Assembly (NCBI GenBank): GCA_003249955.1 | Contig: QKHS01000090.1 | Location: 1-46,203 of the forward strand | DNA from: Bacteroidales bacterium | GTDB lineage: Bacteria; Bacteroidota; Bacteroidia; Bacteroidales; ML635J-15 | DNA: 46,203 nt | Reading direction: 5' to 3' | Shown: positions 39,016 to 46,203 of the stretch, piece after piece | How positions within the stretch are numbered: position 1 is the first letter of the stretch | How the letters are laid out: the number at the start of each line of letters is the position of its first letter | The notes under the pieces: model-generated | The model's input: the letters and a program-made list of their open reading frames with translations, nothing else | The model's database searches: none | What the model was told of the DNA's origin: nothing | Made by a program: the position numbers and the translations under genes

Positions 39016-39026
39016 GACGAGGTGTC
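39016..39026. promoter_or_regulatory. GAC-N5-GTC dyad, copy 2
   Basis: GACGAGGTGTC, flanked by ATAA on the left and GAAAA on the right, lies 44 bases before the lipoprotein ATG at 39070. The half-sites and flanks match copy 1, while three of the five spacer bases differ, which suggests selection on the half-sites. Function is inferred. Confidence 0.4.
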
Positions 39027-39069
39027 GAAAATCGATAAGAGTAGATAGCGGTTTTTAAACTTAAATGAA

Positions 39070-39678
39070 ATGGAGAAAATTTATATATTAGTTACCGTAA
39101 TTATCGTTGTGGGAGCTTTGGCATTTCCTGGTTGTAAAAGTAAACAACAGATTGTACAACTCCAACCTTATCAAACACAACTGAATTCCGAGTATACAAG
39201 AGAAGAATTTGTAGAACCGCCGTGTGTAAAATATGATAACGACACCGTTTTTGCTGGTTTTAGCTCTGCTTATGGTCCAGCATCTCAGGAAGCTGCTATT
39301 CGTCTGGTAGCCTTGACAAATGCACAAAATATTGTCCGTCAAAAAATGCAGCATGCTTATGATGGAATAGTTAGCGACTATTTTAATTTCATTGGAGAAA
39401 ATAACACAAATACTGCTAAAAGCAATATAGAAAGTGTTGGAGACCAGATTATAGATGTAATAGTAAACGATACTCAAGAAAAATGCATCCGCCGATCTAA
39501 AACAACAGATGATAAGGGTAATATTACTTATTATATAGGAATTGAAATTAATAAGAAAGAGGCGGCAAACAAAATTGCCGATGAACTTTCAAAAGATGGT
39601 GAGCTGGATGTTCGGTTTTATGAATACAATTATCGTGAACACATGGAGAAAAAATTTAAGGATTATAAAGAAGATTAA
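39070..39678 (+). CDS. LPP20-like lipoprotein
   Basis: This 202-residue protein has a lipoprotein signal (MEKIYILVTVIIVVGALAFPGC). It then has a region with the LPP20-type pattern of regularly spaced Ala/Asn helix residues (EAAIRLVALTNAQNIVRQKM) and a C-terminal part with 'YYIGIEINKKEAANKIADEL'. LPP20-like proteins are outer-membrane-associated, and their role is poorly defined. It is the first gene after the HTH module. The next gene starts about 100 bases later on the same strand, with no terminator seen. Confidence 0.78.
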   Translation: MEKIYILVTVIIVVGALAFPGCKSKQQIVQLQPYQTQLNSEYTREEFVEPPCVKYDNDTVFAGFSSAYGPASQEAAIRLVALTNAQNIVRQKMQHAYDGIVSDYFNFIGENNTNTAKSNIESVGDQIIDVIVNDTQEKCIRRSKTTDDKGNITYYIGIEINKKEAANKIADELSKDGELDVRFYEYNYREHMEKKFKDYKED

Positions 39679-39775
39679 AATTACTTCAACTCTGTCATGG
39701 TAATAATATTAGTTGTGAGAATGGGGACAAGAAATTCTTTAACTTTCTAAAGAAGTGATTTTAAAAGTACATTTT

Positions 39776-40555
39776 ATGAGAGAAATTATAAGGTACTTAA
39801 CAGATTTAGAGATAAAAACTTTTACTCAGAAAATAAAATATATTACCATATTAATGCTCTTATTGTCTATTTGTAGTATAAATAACTCTTTTGCACAAAA
39901 AGATAAGCCAACTTGGGCAAAAAGTTCTTTTCATAAGTCGTTAGATAACAGTTATCTGCAGACGATTGAAATTACAGGAAACTCACGCGAGGATATTCGT
40001 ATAGAAGCAGATAAAGCAATAGAGCAATGGCGATTGAGAACTGTTGGAGCAGGTCAGGCAGTTGTAAAATCACTTTTTATAGCAGATTATTATGAAGAAA
40101 ATAATGGTGAATTAAAAGGATATATTTTATATCAAACTCTGAAGAACCCATCATATGAATACGAAAATGTTGAAAGTAGTGGCGATTATAATGTTTCGGC
40201 ACATGTTTTTGTCCCTGGTATGGCTCAGATTCACAAAGGCAGTACTGGCAAAGGAATTGCTTTTATTTCAGGAGAAGTAATTTTTGTAGGTGTAATTATT
40301 GTTGCTGAAAGTTTAAAAGCAATCTATGAATCCGAAATAAATTCTACTCATAATACTTATTTGCGAAATTCATACATAAATTCTGCTCATATTTGCGAAA
40401 CAATCAGTTATTGTGCAATAGGCAGTGCAGCAGTAACATATGTGTGGAATGTTATTGACGGCTGCGTTGCCAAAGGAAAACCACATATTATTATTGGTGT
40501 TTTTCCTTATGCTATGTTGGATGGTGGAGGGGTGTCTCTCAAAATAAATTTTTAA
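39776..40555 (+). CDS. Exported/membrane protein of unknown function
   Basis: I chose the ATG at 39776 (259 residues) over a GTG seven codons earlier. A basic N-region precedes a hydrophobic segment (ITILMLLLSICSINNSFAQ), then a soluble part of about 100 residues, 'VFVPGMAQIHKGSTGKGIAF', a membrane-like stretch (EVIFVGVIIVAESL), and a second hydrophobic stretch (CAIGSAAVTYVWNVIDGC). The PG-x-Q-x-x-x-G pattern with following hydrophobic segments recalls DUF5683-like proteins, a weak resemblance. It likely sits in the envelope and works with the preceding lipoprotein; function unknown. Confidence 0.72.
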   Translation: MREIIRYLTDLEIKTFTQKIKYITILMLLLSICSINNSFAQKDKPTWAKSSFHKSLDNSYLQTIEITGNSREDIRIEADKAIEQWRLRTVGAGQAVVKSLFIADYYEENNGELKGYILYQTLKNPSYEYENVESSGDYNVSAHVFVPGMAQIHKGSTGKGIAFISGEVIFVGVIIVAESLKAIYESEINSTHNTYLRNSYINSAHICETISYCAIGSAAVTYVWNVIDGCVAKGKPHIIIGVFPYAMLDGGGVSLKINF

Positions 40556-40571
40556 TCTAAAATCGACAATA

Positions 40572-40901
40572 ATGAAATATATCATATTTATTTTTAATAT
40601 AGTTCTGTTGTTTGTGGTTTGCAATTCTTGTACGACTCCCGAATACGAATCCTTCGGATCCGTTTACGGTGTTGTGAGCGATAGTGAAACTGGTGAAACC
40701 ATTGATGTAGTAAGTGTTGTATTAAGCCCGGGCGGAAAAACTTACATAACCGGTACAGACGGATGTTTTGAGTTTAAAGACATTGACCCTCAACAATACA
40801 CTGTTACTGTTCAAAAATTAGGTTATCAAACAAACCGAAAAATTGTTACAGTCTTTGCAGGAGAATATATACCGGCTAATATTCTATTAACAAAGAATTA
40901 G
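40572..40901 (+). CDS. Carboxypeptidase-regulatory-like domain lipoprotein
   Basis: This 109-residue protein has an N-terminal signal ending near CNSC (possible lipobox, lipidation at Cys20). The rest is a single carboxypeptidase-D-regulatory-like beta-sandwich: 'GSVYGVVSDSETGETIDVVSV', 'TGTDGCFEFKDIDPQQYTVTV' and 'LGYQTNRKIVTV'. This is a common Bacteroidota surface module, often at the front of TonB-dependent receptors; here it stands alone. It starts 17 bases after the previous gene, so the two are co-transcribed. Confidence 0.8.
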   Translation: MKYIIFIFNIVLLFVVCNSCTTPEYESFGSVYGVVSDSETGETIDVVSVVLSPGGKTYITGTDGCFEFKDIDPQQYTVTVQKLGYQTNRKIVTVFAGEYIPANILLTKN

Positions 40902-41045
40902 AGAAATAAAAAAGGCTTTTTATCTAAAATTAGTAGTAATGAGTTTGATATCAATTTTACCTTTTGTAGAAATGACTACCTACACGGCATCGGTCACAAC
41001 TAGCGATGCCATTGAGTACACTCCATACCATAAAAATAATTGATC

Positions 41046-42698
41046 ATGAAAAAGATACCTTATTTCATATTAGTAGCCTTGTTATTTTGTACTTGTGAGA
41101 AGCCAGAAAAACAAGAGGGAAGTATTATCGGCATAGTATCAAATGAAGTAGAACATGAATTGCAGAGAGCTAAAATTACCTTATTGGATAATTCAGGCAA
41201 AATGGAGGTGACCGAAACAGGGTCTGATGGGCAATATGAGTTCTTGAATTTATCATTAAACACAAATTACACTATTATAGTAGAGTTAAGTGGATATTAT
41301 TCAGATACGATATTAACCAAAGTAGATAAAATGGAAGTTAGATGTGATTTTGTATTGAAAGAAATTGCATTAAGAGTAAGTTCAACATACATAGACGCAA
41401 GTAATAATAATTATGCTGATTTTATTATTTATAATGATAGTCAGCGAGAAATGGCTTATTTGATTGAAAAGAATGTAAGTTGGCTTACTTTAAGCAAAAC
41501 AAGTGGTTTAATTCAGGCTAAGGGAGCAGAACCGATACATATTACTATTGACAGAAGTCAAATACCATCAGGTACACAAAGCACAAAAATAGTTGTGAAT
41601 TCTTCTCATGAATATGCGGAGATAGCATTAAATATCGCGAAAGATCCCACTTTAAATACATTAGACATTACAGATGTAACTACAACTTCAGCGGTATTAC
41701 ACGGAATGATTAGTGATATTGGGGCACCTGCATACACAGAACGTGGATTTTGTTATTCATCTGCAAATCAAGAACCGTCTATAACAGATTTGTATATTCT
41801 TTCGGAAGGCAATGGTGTAACTGGTTCGTTTTCCGATACCATAAAAAATCTATCCCCAAACACAATATATTATATTCGAACTTTTGCAAAAGATGGGAAT
41901 AATATTACTTATGGAAATACAAAACAATTTAGAACAAAACAAAAACCTACAATAGCCATTGCAGACTATCTTGCAATATCAAATGGAGTAGTTGTAACTT
42001 ACAATTTTTCATCAAATGCGACTATACTTTATCAATATCTTTATACTCAGGAGACGCTTCCTTCTTCAGATGAAGCTATTATTGTAAATTTGAAAACAAA
42101 AGAAATTAATATTGCTGATAATGATTGGTTATACTACGTTTATGACAATTGGGATGGGATAAATATCGCAGCCAATAGAACATATTTTTGGTGTGCAATA
42201 GTTGAAGACGCTTCTGGGAATAGTAGTTCTTTATTGAAGTTACCAATTCAAACCCCAACAAATATTGTTGTGCCTAAGGCTATTCATACCAAAAAAAGCC
42301 TTTCTGAGGGGGTTCTTGTTGTTGATATAACAAAAACTTCTTCTTGCTACTCGTATGTTTCAATATGTCAGGAGTTAGATAATGATACTGATATGAATCT
42401 ACCTGATATAATTTTTGCTTGGACTTGCTATAAACATCCTGAGTGGATACAATATGAAAATTTAACAGATTATCAATTTCAAACCGATATACAGTCTAAT
42501 AAAACTTATGCAATATATTCTTTAGGGTATTATTCAGGTGGTGAAAATAGTGGCCAAATAGATAAACATTTTTTTAATAGAACACAATGGGATATTCAAC
42601 CCAATAAAAGCTATATTGTCCCTCAAAATAAGATTCAGAAACTACCAAATGATTTTATGAAAAGAAAAACTATAAAATTGGTAACCGTTATGCGATAA
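41046..42698 (+). CDS. Lipoprotein with carboxypeptidase-regulatory, BACON-like and FN3-like domains
   Basis: This is 550 residues from the ATG at 41046 (a TTG two codons upstream is rejected). The lipoprotein signal is MKKIPYFILVALLFCTC. Residues of about 25-105 are a carboxypeptidase-regulatory-like domain (GSIIGIVSNEVEHEL). About 110-205 resembles a BACON domain (VSWLTLSKTSGLIQAKG, 'HITIDRSQIPSGTQS'). About 210-310 is FN3-like of Bacteroidota type (GFCYSSANQEPSITD, 'LSPNTIYYIRTFAKDG'). The last roughly 240 residues have no recognised domain. BACON and FN3 modules in known proteins serve as spacers or glycan/protein-binding units on the cell surface; no catalytic domain is visible. A 144-base spacer with no clear terminator separates it from the preceding gene. 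Confidence 0.82.
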   Translation: MKKIPYFILVALLFCTCEKPEKQEGSIIGIVSNEVEHELQRAKITLLDNSGKMEVTETGSDGQYEFLNLSLNTNYTIIVELSGYYSDTILTKVDKMEVRCDFVLKEIALRVSSTYIDASNNNYADFIIYNDSQREMAYLIEKNVSWLTLSKTSGLIQAKGAEPIHITIDRSQIPSGTQSTKIVVNSSHEYAEIALNIAKDPTLNTLDITDVTTTSAVLHGMISDIGAPAYTERGFCYSSANQEPSITDLYILSEGNGVTGSFSDTIKNLSPNTIYYIRTFAKDGNNITYGNTKQFRTKQKPTIAIADYLAISNGVVVTYNFSSNATILYQYLYTQETLPSSDEAIIVNLKTKEINIADNDWLYYVYDNWDGINIAANRTYFWCAIVEDASGNSSSLLKLPIQTPTNIVVPKAIHTKKSLSEGVLVVDITKTSSCYSYVSICQELDNDTDMNLPDIIFAWTCYKHPEWIQYENLTDYQFQTDIQSNKTYAIYSLGYYSGGENSGQIDKHFFNRTQWDIQPNKSYIVPQNKIQKLPNDFMKRKTIKLVTVMR

Positions 42699-42704
42699 AA
42701 TATC

Positions 42705-43082
42705 ATGCGAAATTTCAAAACTCTTCTAAATACATTAGCCAATATTGCTACTATTGCAGGGGCTGTAAGTACAGTTATTATAGCAATAATTGGAACAAAA
42801 TTAATTGTTGAAGTGAGGCTGTTAGTTCAGGACTACAAGGCAGAAATAGAGACACGTAAAGAAAATACTAAAGTAATGGTTGCGAAAGATACAGCAACAG
42901 TTGATACAGCAAAACAAAATTTTTTTTATTTTAGCAGTAAAAAACAGAAAGAACAGGAGTTCAAAGACAGCCAAAAACAGGAAGAACAGGAGTTCAAAGA
43001 CAGTAAAAAACAGGAAGAACAGGAGTTCAAAGACAGTAAAAAACAGGAAGAACAGAAATTTAAAGAAAACAATAAAAAATAG
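42705..43082 (+). CDS. Small membrane protein with charged 11-residue repeats
   Basis: This 125-residue protein has an N-terminal hydrophobic helix (IATIAGAVSTVIIAIIGTKLIV), then a linker, then four tandem 11-residue repeats (KKQEEQEFKDS) and a Lys/Asn end. The repeats are nearly all Lys/Gln/Glu and should form a long charged helix or coiled coil. It begins seven bases after the stop of the BACON/FN3 lipoprotein gene, so the two are translationally close. No domain I can name. The repeat tract is a good target for copy-number variation. Confidence 0.75.
   Translation: MRNFKTLLNTLANIATIAGAVSTVIIAIIGTKLIVEVRLLVQDYKAEIETRKENTKVMVAKDTATVDTAKQNFFYFSSKKQKEQEFKDSQKQEEQEFKDSKKQEEQEFKDSKKQEEQKFKENNKK
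42939..43070 (+). repeat. Four tandem 33-bp coding repeats
   Basis: Units start at 42939, 42972, 43005 and 43038, each exactly 33 bp. Units 2 and 3 differ by two bases or so, and unit 4 diverges at its end. They encode KKQEEQEFKDS variants. Confidence 0.92.
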
Positions 43083-43538
43083 TATAGCGAGTGGTTGAAA
43101 CAACCCCAGAAAGAATGTGAGAGGTCGTTTAAATAATTATTGGGTAAATGCTGTAAAATTTCGCTTGTGGATTCAAGTGTCTTTTATTAATTGAAATCAC
43201 ATTAAATGTGTTTCGCTAATATAGAATTTGTTGGCGATGTTCGTATATTATAATAATTTATCAGTATTGCTATAAATGGTTTTAGGCTATTCTGAAAATA
43301 TTTAATATGACGGATGTGATAATCAGATTTTATTGATTTTAAGTGCTGCAATGATTGATCTTTGTGGAAAAATCAGTATTGTTTAAATAAGCTAAAGTAA
43401 AAATTATGCTAAATTTAAATAATACATTTGAAAGAGATGATTAGAATTGAAGATGAGGAGATGATTGATTTTATTATTGGTAAAACAAATTTACAAAAAT
43501 TAAAATTTATCGTAACTTCGCAGGGTAAATATTTTATA
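43083..43538. other. Long AT-rich spacer before dnaG
   Basis: No convincing gene is seen in 456 bases. A TACATTTG at 43423-43430 fits the -7 consensus but has no TTTG at 19 bases. A short frame from 43428 runs into dnaG but its start lies in that box. The candidate dnaG box at 43513 is listed separately. Confidence 0.5.
43513..43520 (+). promoter_or_regulatory. Candidate -7 box for dnaG
   Basis: TAACTTCG differs from TAnnTTTG by one base and lies 18 bases before the ATG at 43539. The -33 element is not clear. Confidence 0.35.
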
Positions 43539-45482
43539 ATGATTGATCCGGTAACCGTAGGAAGAATAATTGATGCAGCTCAGATAACAGATGTAATTCA
43601 GGATTTTATATCGCTGAAGAGGAGAGGTGCAAACTTTCTCGGGCTTTGTCCTTTTCATAACGAGAAGACTCCGTCTTTTACCGTTAGTCCGGCAAAAGGT
43701 ATTTTTAAATGTTTTGGTTGTGGTAAAGGAGGCAATTCTGTTAATTTTATAATGGAGCATGAGCATCTCACTTATCCCGAGGCATTAAAATATCTGGCAA
43801 AGAAGTACGGAATTGAAGTAGAAGAGAAAGAGCTTAGCGAAGAAGAAAAGAAACTGGGGAGTGAGCGCGAAAGCCTTATGATTGTAAACGAGTATGCTGC
43901 AAAATATTTTACCAATTCGTTGCTTAACTCAGATGAAGGAATTGCGGTAGGACTGAGTTACTTCAGGGAAAGAGGTTTTACAGAGCAAATAATAAATGAA
44001 TTCAGACTTGGATACAGTCCTGAAGAAAGAAATGCTTTTACCGGAAATGCTCTTAAAAACGGATACAAGGCCGAATTTCTTGAGAAAACCGGGCTGAGCA
44101 TTATTAAGGATGATTATACTGCCGACCGTTTTGCAGGTAGGGTAATGTTTCCTATATTCAGTTTGTCGGGGCAGGTTATCGGCTTTGGCGGCAGGATTCT
44201 GAAAACTGATAAAAAGCTTGCGAAATATCTGAATTCTCCCGAATCGCCGGTATATAACAAAAGTAAGGTGCTTTATGGTTTATTTCAGGCTAAGCAGGAA
44301 ATTATAAAGCAACAGAAGTGTTATCTGGTCGAAGGATATACAGACGTAATATCTCTGTTTATGTCAGGAATCAGAAATGTAGTGGCATCTTCAGGAACAT
44401 CTTTAACCGAAGACCAGATAAGAATGATTCACCGGTTTACCGAGGATGTTACAATTCTTTATGACGGAGATGCTGCCGGGATAAAAGCATCGTTACGCGG
44501 AATTGATATGATTCTTGAGCAGGGACTTAATGTAAGAATTGTATTGTTCCCTGACGGAGAAGATCCTGATTCTTATTCAAGGAAAAACGGAAGTGCCGGG
44601 ACTATAGACTATATTAGCAATAACGAACAGGATTTTATTGCATTTAAAACAAAACTGCTTAATGAGGATGCAAAAAATGATCCTATAAAACGTTCGTCAT
44701 TAATATCAGATATTGTAAAATCAATTTCTGTAATTGATGACAGTATAAAGCAATCAGTTTACATTCAGGAATGCAGTAAAATTTTGAGTATTGACGAAAA
44801 TGTCCTGTATGCAGAGGTCGTTAAAATTCGCCGCAGAAAAATTGAGGATGCTCAGAAACAACAATACAAAAGCGTTCTGCCGGTAAACACAAAAACAATT
44901 CCGGCTGTCCCGGGTTTTATAGACAGAATTTACTACGAGATACAGGAGCACGAAATAATCAGAATTCTCCTGCTTTATGGAAATTCAGTGGTTAATTTTG
45001 AGGACAGGGATAAAGATGTGAAATATGAGATTAAAGTTGCAAACTATATCGTTGACCAATTGCGTAACGATGAGCTTGAAATGAAGAATGTCCTTAATCA
45101 GAAAATATTTGTATTGGCTGAGGAACTTATAAATACAGGAAAAGCGATAGAAACAGATTTTTTTATAATGCATTCTGATCCTGAAATAAGCAGGCTTTCT
45201 GCTGATTTATGTTCCTCAAAACATCAGCTTAGTCCGTTGTGGGAAAAAAGAGGAGCCCCGCTGTTAAAAGAGGAAAAGAAATTGCCTGAAATACTGGAAG
45301 ACTTGTTTATTAAATACAAACTTAATATTACAAAGGAGGCTAAGAAGAAACTGGACGAGGATCTTAAACAGGCCAAGAAGGAAAGCAACTCCGATAAAAT
45401 AAATGACATTATGGTTAAAATAACCAAGATAAAAGAAATTATAAGACTGCTGTCTGCCATGCAGGGCAGAGTAATTCTTTAA
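43539..45482 (+). CDS. dnaG: DNA primase
   Basis: This 647-residue primase starts MIDPVTVGRIIDAAQ. I chose that ATG over a TTG 37 codons upstream because family members begin here. The N-terminal CHC2 zinc site is C37, H40, C58 and C61 (LCPFHNEKTPSFTV, 'FKCFGCGKGG'). The TOPRIM domain follows (LVEGYTDVISLFMSGI, ILYDGDAAGIKAS). The C-terminal part is the helicase-binding region. It makes RNA primers at the fork. It is convergent with the OmpA-SPOR gene across a shared terminator. Confidence 0.97.
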   Translation: MIDPVTVGRIIDAAQITDVIQDFISLKRRGANFLGLCPFHNEKTPSFTVSPAKGIFKCFGCGKGGNSVNFIMEHEHLTYPEALKYLAKKYGIEVEEKELSEEEKKLGSERESLMIVNEYAAKYFTNSLLNSDEGIAVGLSYFRERGFTEQIINEFRLGYSPEERNAFTGNALKNGYKAEFLEKTGLSIIKDDYTADRFAGRVMFPIFSLSGQVIGFGGRILKTDKKLAKYLNSPESPVYNKSKVLYGLFQAKQEIIKQQKCYLVEGYTDVISLFMSGIRNVVASSGTSLTEDQIRMIHRFTEDVTILYDGDAAGIKASLRGIDMILEQGLNVRIVLFPDGEDPDSYSRKNGSAGTIDYISNNEQDFIAFKTKLLNEDAKNDPIKRSSLISDIVKSISVIDDSIKQSVYIQECSKILSIDENVLYAEVVKIRRRKIEDAQKQQYKSVLPVNTKTIPAVPGFIDRIYYEIQEHEIIRILLLYGNSVVNFEDRDKDVKYEIKVANYIVDQLRNDELEMKNVLNQKIFVLAEELINTGKAIETDFFIMHSDPEISRLSADLCSSKHQLSPLWEKRGAPLLKEEKKLPEILEDLFIKYKLNITKEAKKKLDEDLKQAKKESNSDKINDIMVKITKIKEIIRLLSAMQGRVIL

Positions 45483-45511
45483 AAAAAGTCCGGTATTACC
45501 GGACTTTTTTT
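45481..45511. terminator. Bidirectional terminator between dnaG and the OmpA-SPOR gene
   Basis: A stem of seven G/C-containing pairs (GTCCGGT with ACCGGAC) is flanked by seven A on the left and seven T on the right, with an ATT loop. It works in both directions for the two converging genes. Confidence 0.88.
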
Positions 45512-45515
45512 AATT

Positions 45516-46203
45516 TTATTTCTCGAAGAAACTTAATTTTCTGATAAACGGATTGTAGCCTAAAGCTTTCAGATTGTCAAGAGCTAATTTAGCTTCTTTA
45601 TAAGAATCAAATTCTCCGACATAATATCTGTACCAGCCATCATCCGATACATTCATTTTTACACCAACCAGATCAGCAAAGAAATCAATCGGTTTTTGAT
45701 TTTTCAATGCAAAAATCTGAATAGTATATTTCTTGTCTGCGGATACTGATGTCCCGTTATTTGTTCCGTTAATGCCTCCGTTTTGTCCGGATTCTATATC
45801 TAAAGGTTTAACAGCAAGTAAACTTTCGCTACCTTGTGCAATTACCTTAAACTCTGCACGTCTGTTATATTTTCTGCCTGCAGGATTATCTCTGCCGTCA
45901 TTGGTAGCGTTTGCAGCAACCGGATTATCTTCTCCATATTTTGCAGTTACAATATTTTCGGGCTTGCTACCTTTTGCAACAAGATAGTCTTTAACTGATT
46001 TTGAACGTTTATATGATAATAAGTAATTGTATTCATTTGACCCTAACCAGTCTGTATGGCCGCCGACTTCAATCTGTGCATTAGGATTGTCGGAGAGATA
46101 ATTTGCAAGAATATCCAGATTTGCAATATATTCAGGTTTTATGTTGAACATATCGAAATCGAATAAGATATTTTCTATGGTGATAGTTTTTCTTTCACCT
46201 GTA
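45516..46203 (-). CDS. OmpA-family protein with C-terminal SPOR domain, 5' end beyond window
   Basis: The minus frame is open to the right edge, so the N-terminus lies outside. The visible part begins inside an OmpA-like peptidoglycan-binding domain (TIENILFDFDMFNIKPEY, 'EVGGHTDWLGSNEYN', RRAEFKV). A Gly/Asn/Ser-rich linker (GGINGTNNGTSVS) follows, and the last roughly 70 residues form a SPOR domain (YTIQIFALKNQKPIDFFADL, 'RYYVGEFDSYKEAKLALDNL'). Both modules bind peptidoglycan, SPOR preferring denuded glycan strands in known cases. An internal ATG at 46151 is not a true start because the homology extends upstream of it. A role in anchoring the outer membrane or septal wall is likely. Confidence 0.9.
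   Translation of the reverse strand, partial: TGERKTITIENILFDFDMFNIKPEYIANLDILANYLSDNPNAQIEVGGHTDWLGSNEYNYLLSYKRSKSVKDYLVAKGSKPENIVTAKYGEDNPVAANATNDGRDNPAGRKYNRRAEFKVIAQGSESLLAVKPLDIESGQNGGINGTNNGTSVSADKKYTIQIFALKNQKPIDFFADLVGVKMNVSDDGWYRYYVGEFDSYKEAKLALDNLKALGYNPFIRKLSFFEK

Larger units (their letters stand above)
38004..39112 (+). repeat. Roughly 590-bp tandem duplication (HTH gene plus start of next gene)
   Basis: Copy 1 spans about 38004-38520 and copy 2 about 38593-39112. Matched landmarks are HIGKLIRE (38013/38602), TCAAAAGTGCATTGCGACC, the 'GATTTTGA' plus poly-T segment, the GAC-N5-GTC dyad, and the 'LVT' gene start (38479/39070). Divergence is substantial, so the duplication is not recent. 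Confidence 0.8.

Noticed and set aside
40939-41043. A 34-codon frame (MSLISILPFV) just before the BACON/FN3 lipoprotein gene
   Set aside because: It is too short to support, has no recognisable motif, and its end near the next start is expected by chance in a 144-base spacer.
42822-43103. Minus-strand frame rich in Phe/Leu (FFLFFTVFELL)
   Set aside because: It is the antisense of the charged 33-bp repeats, with no independent support.
43428-43538. Longer DnaG start at a TTG 37 codons upstream
   Set aside because: The TTG lies inside a TACATTTG box, and DnaG proteins of this group begin MIDxxT as at 43539.

Overview
The window looks like a chromosomal segment of a low-GC Bacteroidota, probably Bacteroidales/Marinilabiliales-like (inference). 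Supporting signs are type IX secretion (T9SS) C-terminal sorting domains on very large surface proteins, Bacteroidota-type promoters (TTTG, 19 bases, TAnnTTTG), few Shine-Dalgarno sequences, a membrane-anchored TPR-HTH regulator and a DUF3467 gene directly after rpoC.

Region 1 (1-14684, all minus strand) is a cell-surface block. Read in the direction of transcription, it holds a papain-like secreted peptidase with a long adhesin-like tail split by one frameshift, a TPR/transmembrane/LuxR-like HTH regulator, a 1761-residue T9SS cargo protein, and a repeat-rich surface protein that runs off the left edge. The part of that last gene inside the window ends in seven tandem repeats of exactly 76 residues.

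Region 2 (14837-20695) is housekeeping: a SixA-like histidine phosphatase, metG, a small lipoprotein, an S66 LD-carboxypeptidase, and glmM, which meets the carboxypeptidase gene tail to tail with overlapping stop codons.

Region 3 (20792-35608, plus strand) is the core translation/transcription cluster: rpsU, xerC, hpf, tRNA-Thr(TGT), tRNA-Tyr(GTA), tRNA-Gly(TCC), tRNA-Thr(GGT), tuf, tRNA-Trp(CCA), secE, nusG, rplK, rplA, rplJ, rplL, rpoB, rpoC and a DUF3467 gene. Two clear promoters (before rpsU and before the tRNA-tuf unit) and two strong hairpins inside the cluster (tuf/tRNA-Trp and rplL/rpoB) suggest that internal attenuation or processing sets expression ratios.

Region 4 (35708-43082) is accessory: a small lipoprotein, a degenerate zincin-like exported protein, an HD phosphohydrolase, and then an AT-rich island. 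The island holds a roughly 590-bp tandem duplication (small XRE-type HTH gene plus the start of a lipoprotein gene) in which the first copy has decayed. It is followed by an LPP20-like lipoprotein, an exported/membrane protein, a carboxypeptidase-regulatory-like lipoprotein, a lipoprotein with BACON-like and FN3-like domains, and a small membrane protein with four 11-residue charged repeats. This envelope-directed cassette is the best candidate here for an undescribed system, but its function is unknown.

Region 5 (43539-46203) holds dnaG and, convergent across a bidirectional terminator, an OmpA-SPOR fusion protein that runs off the right edge.
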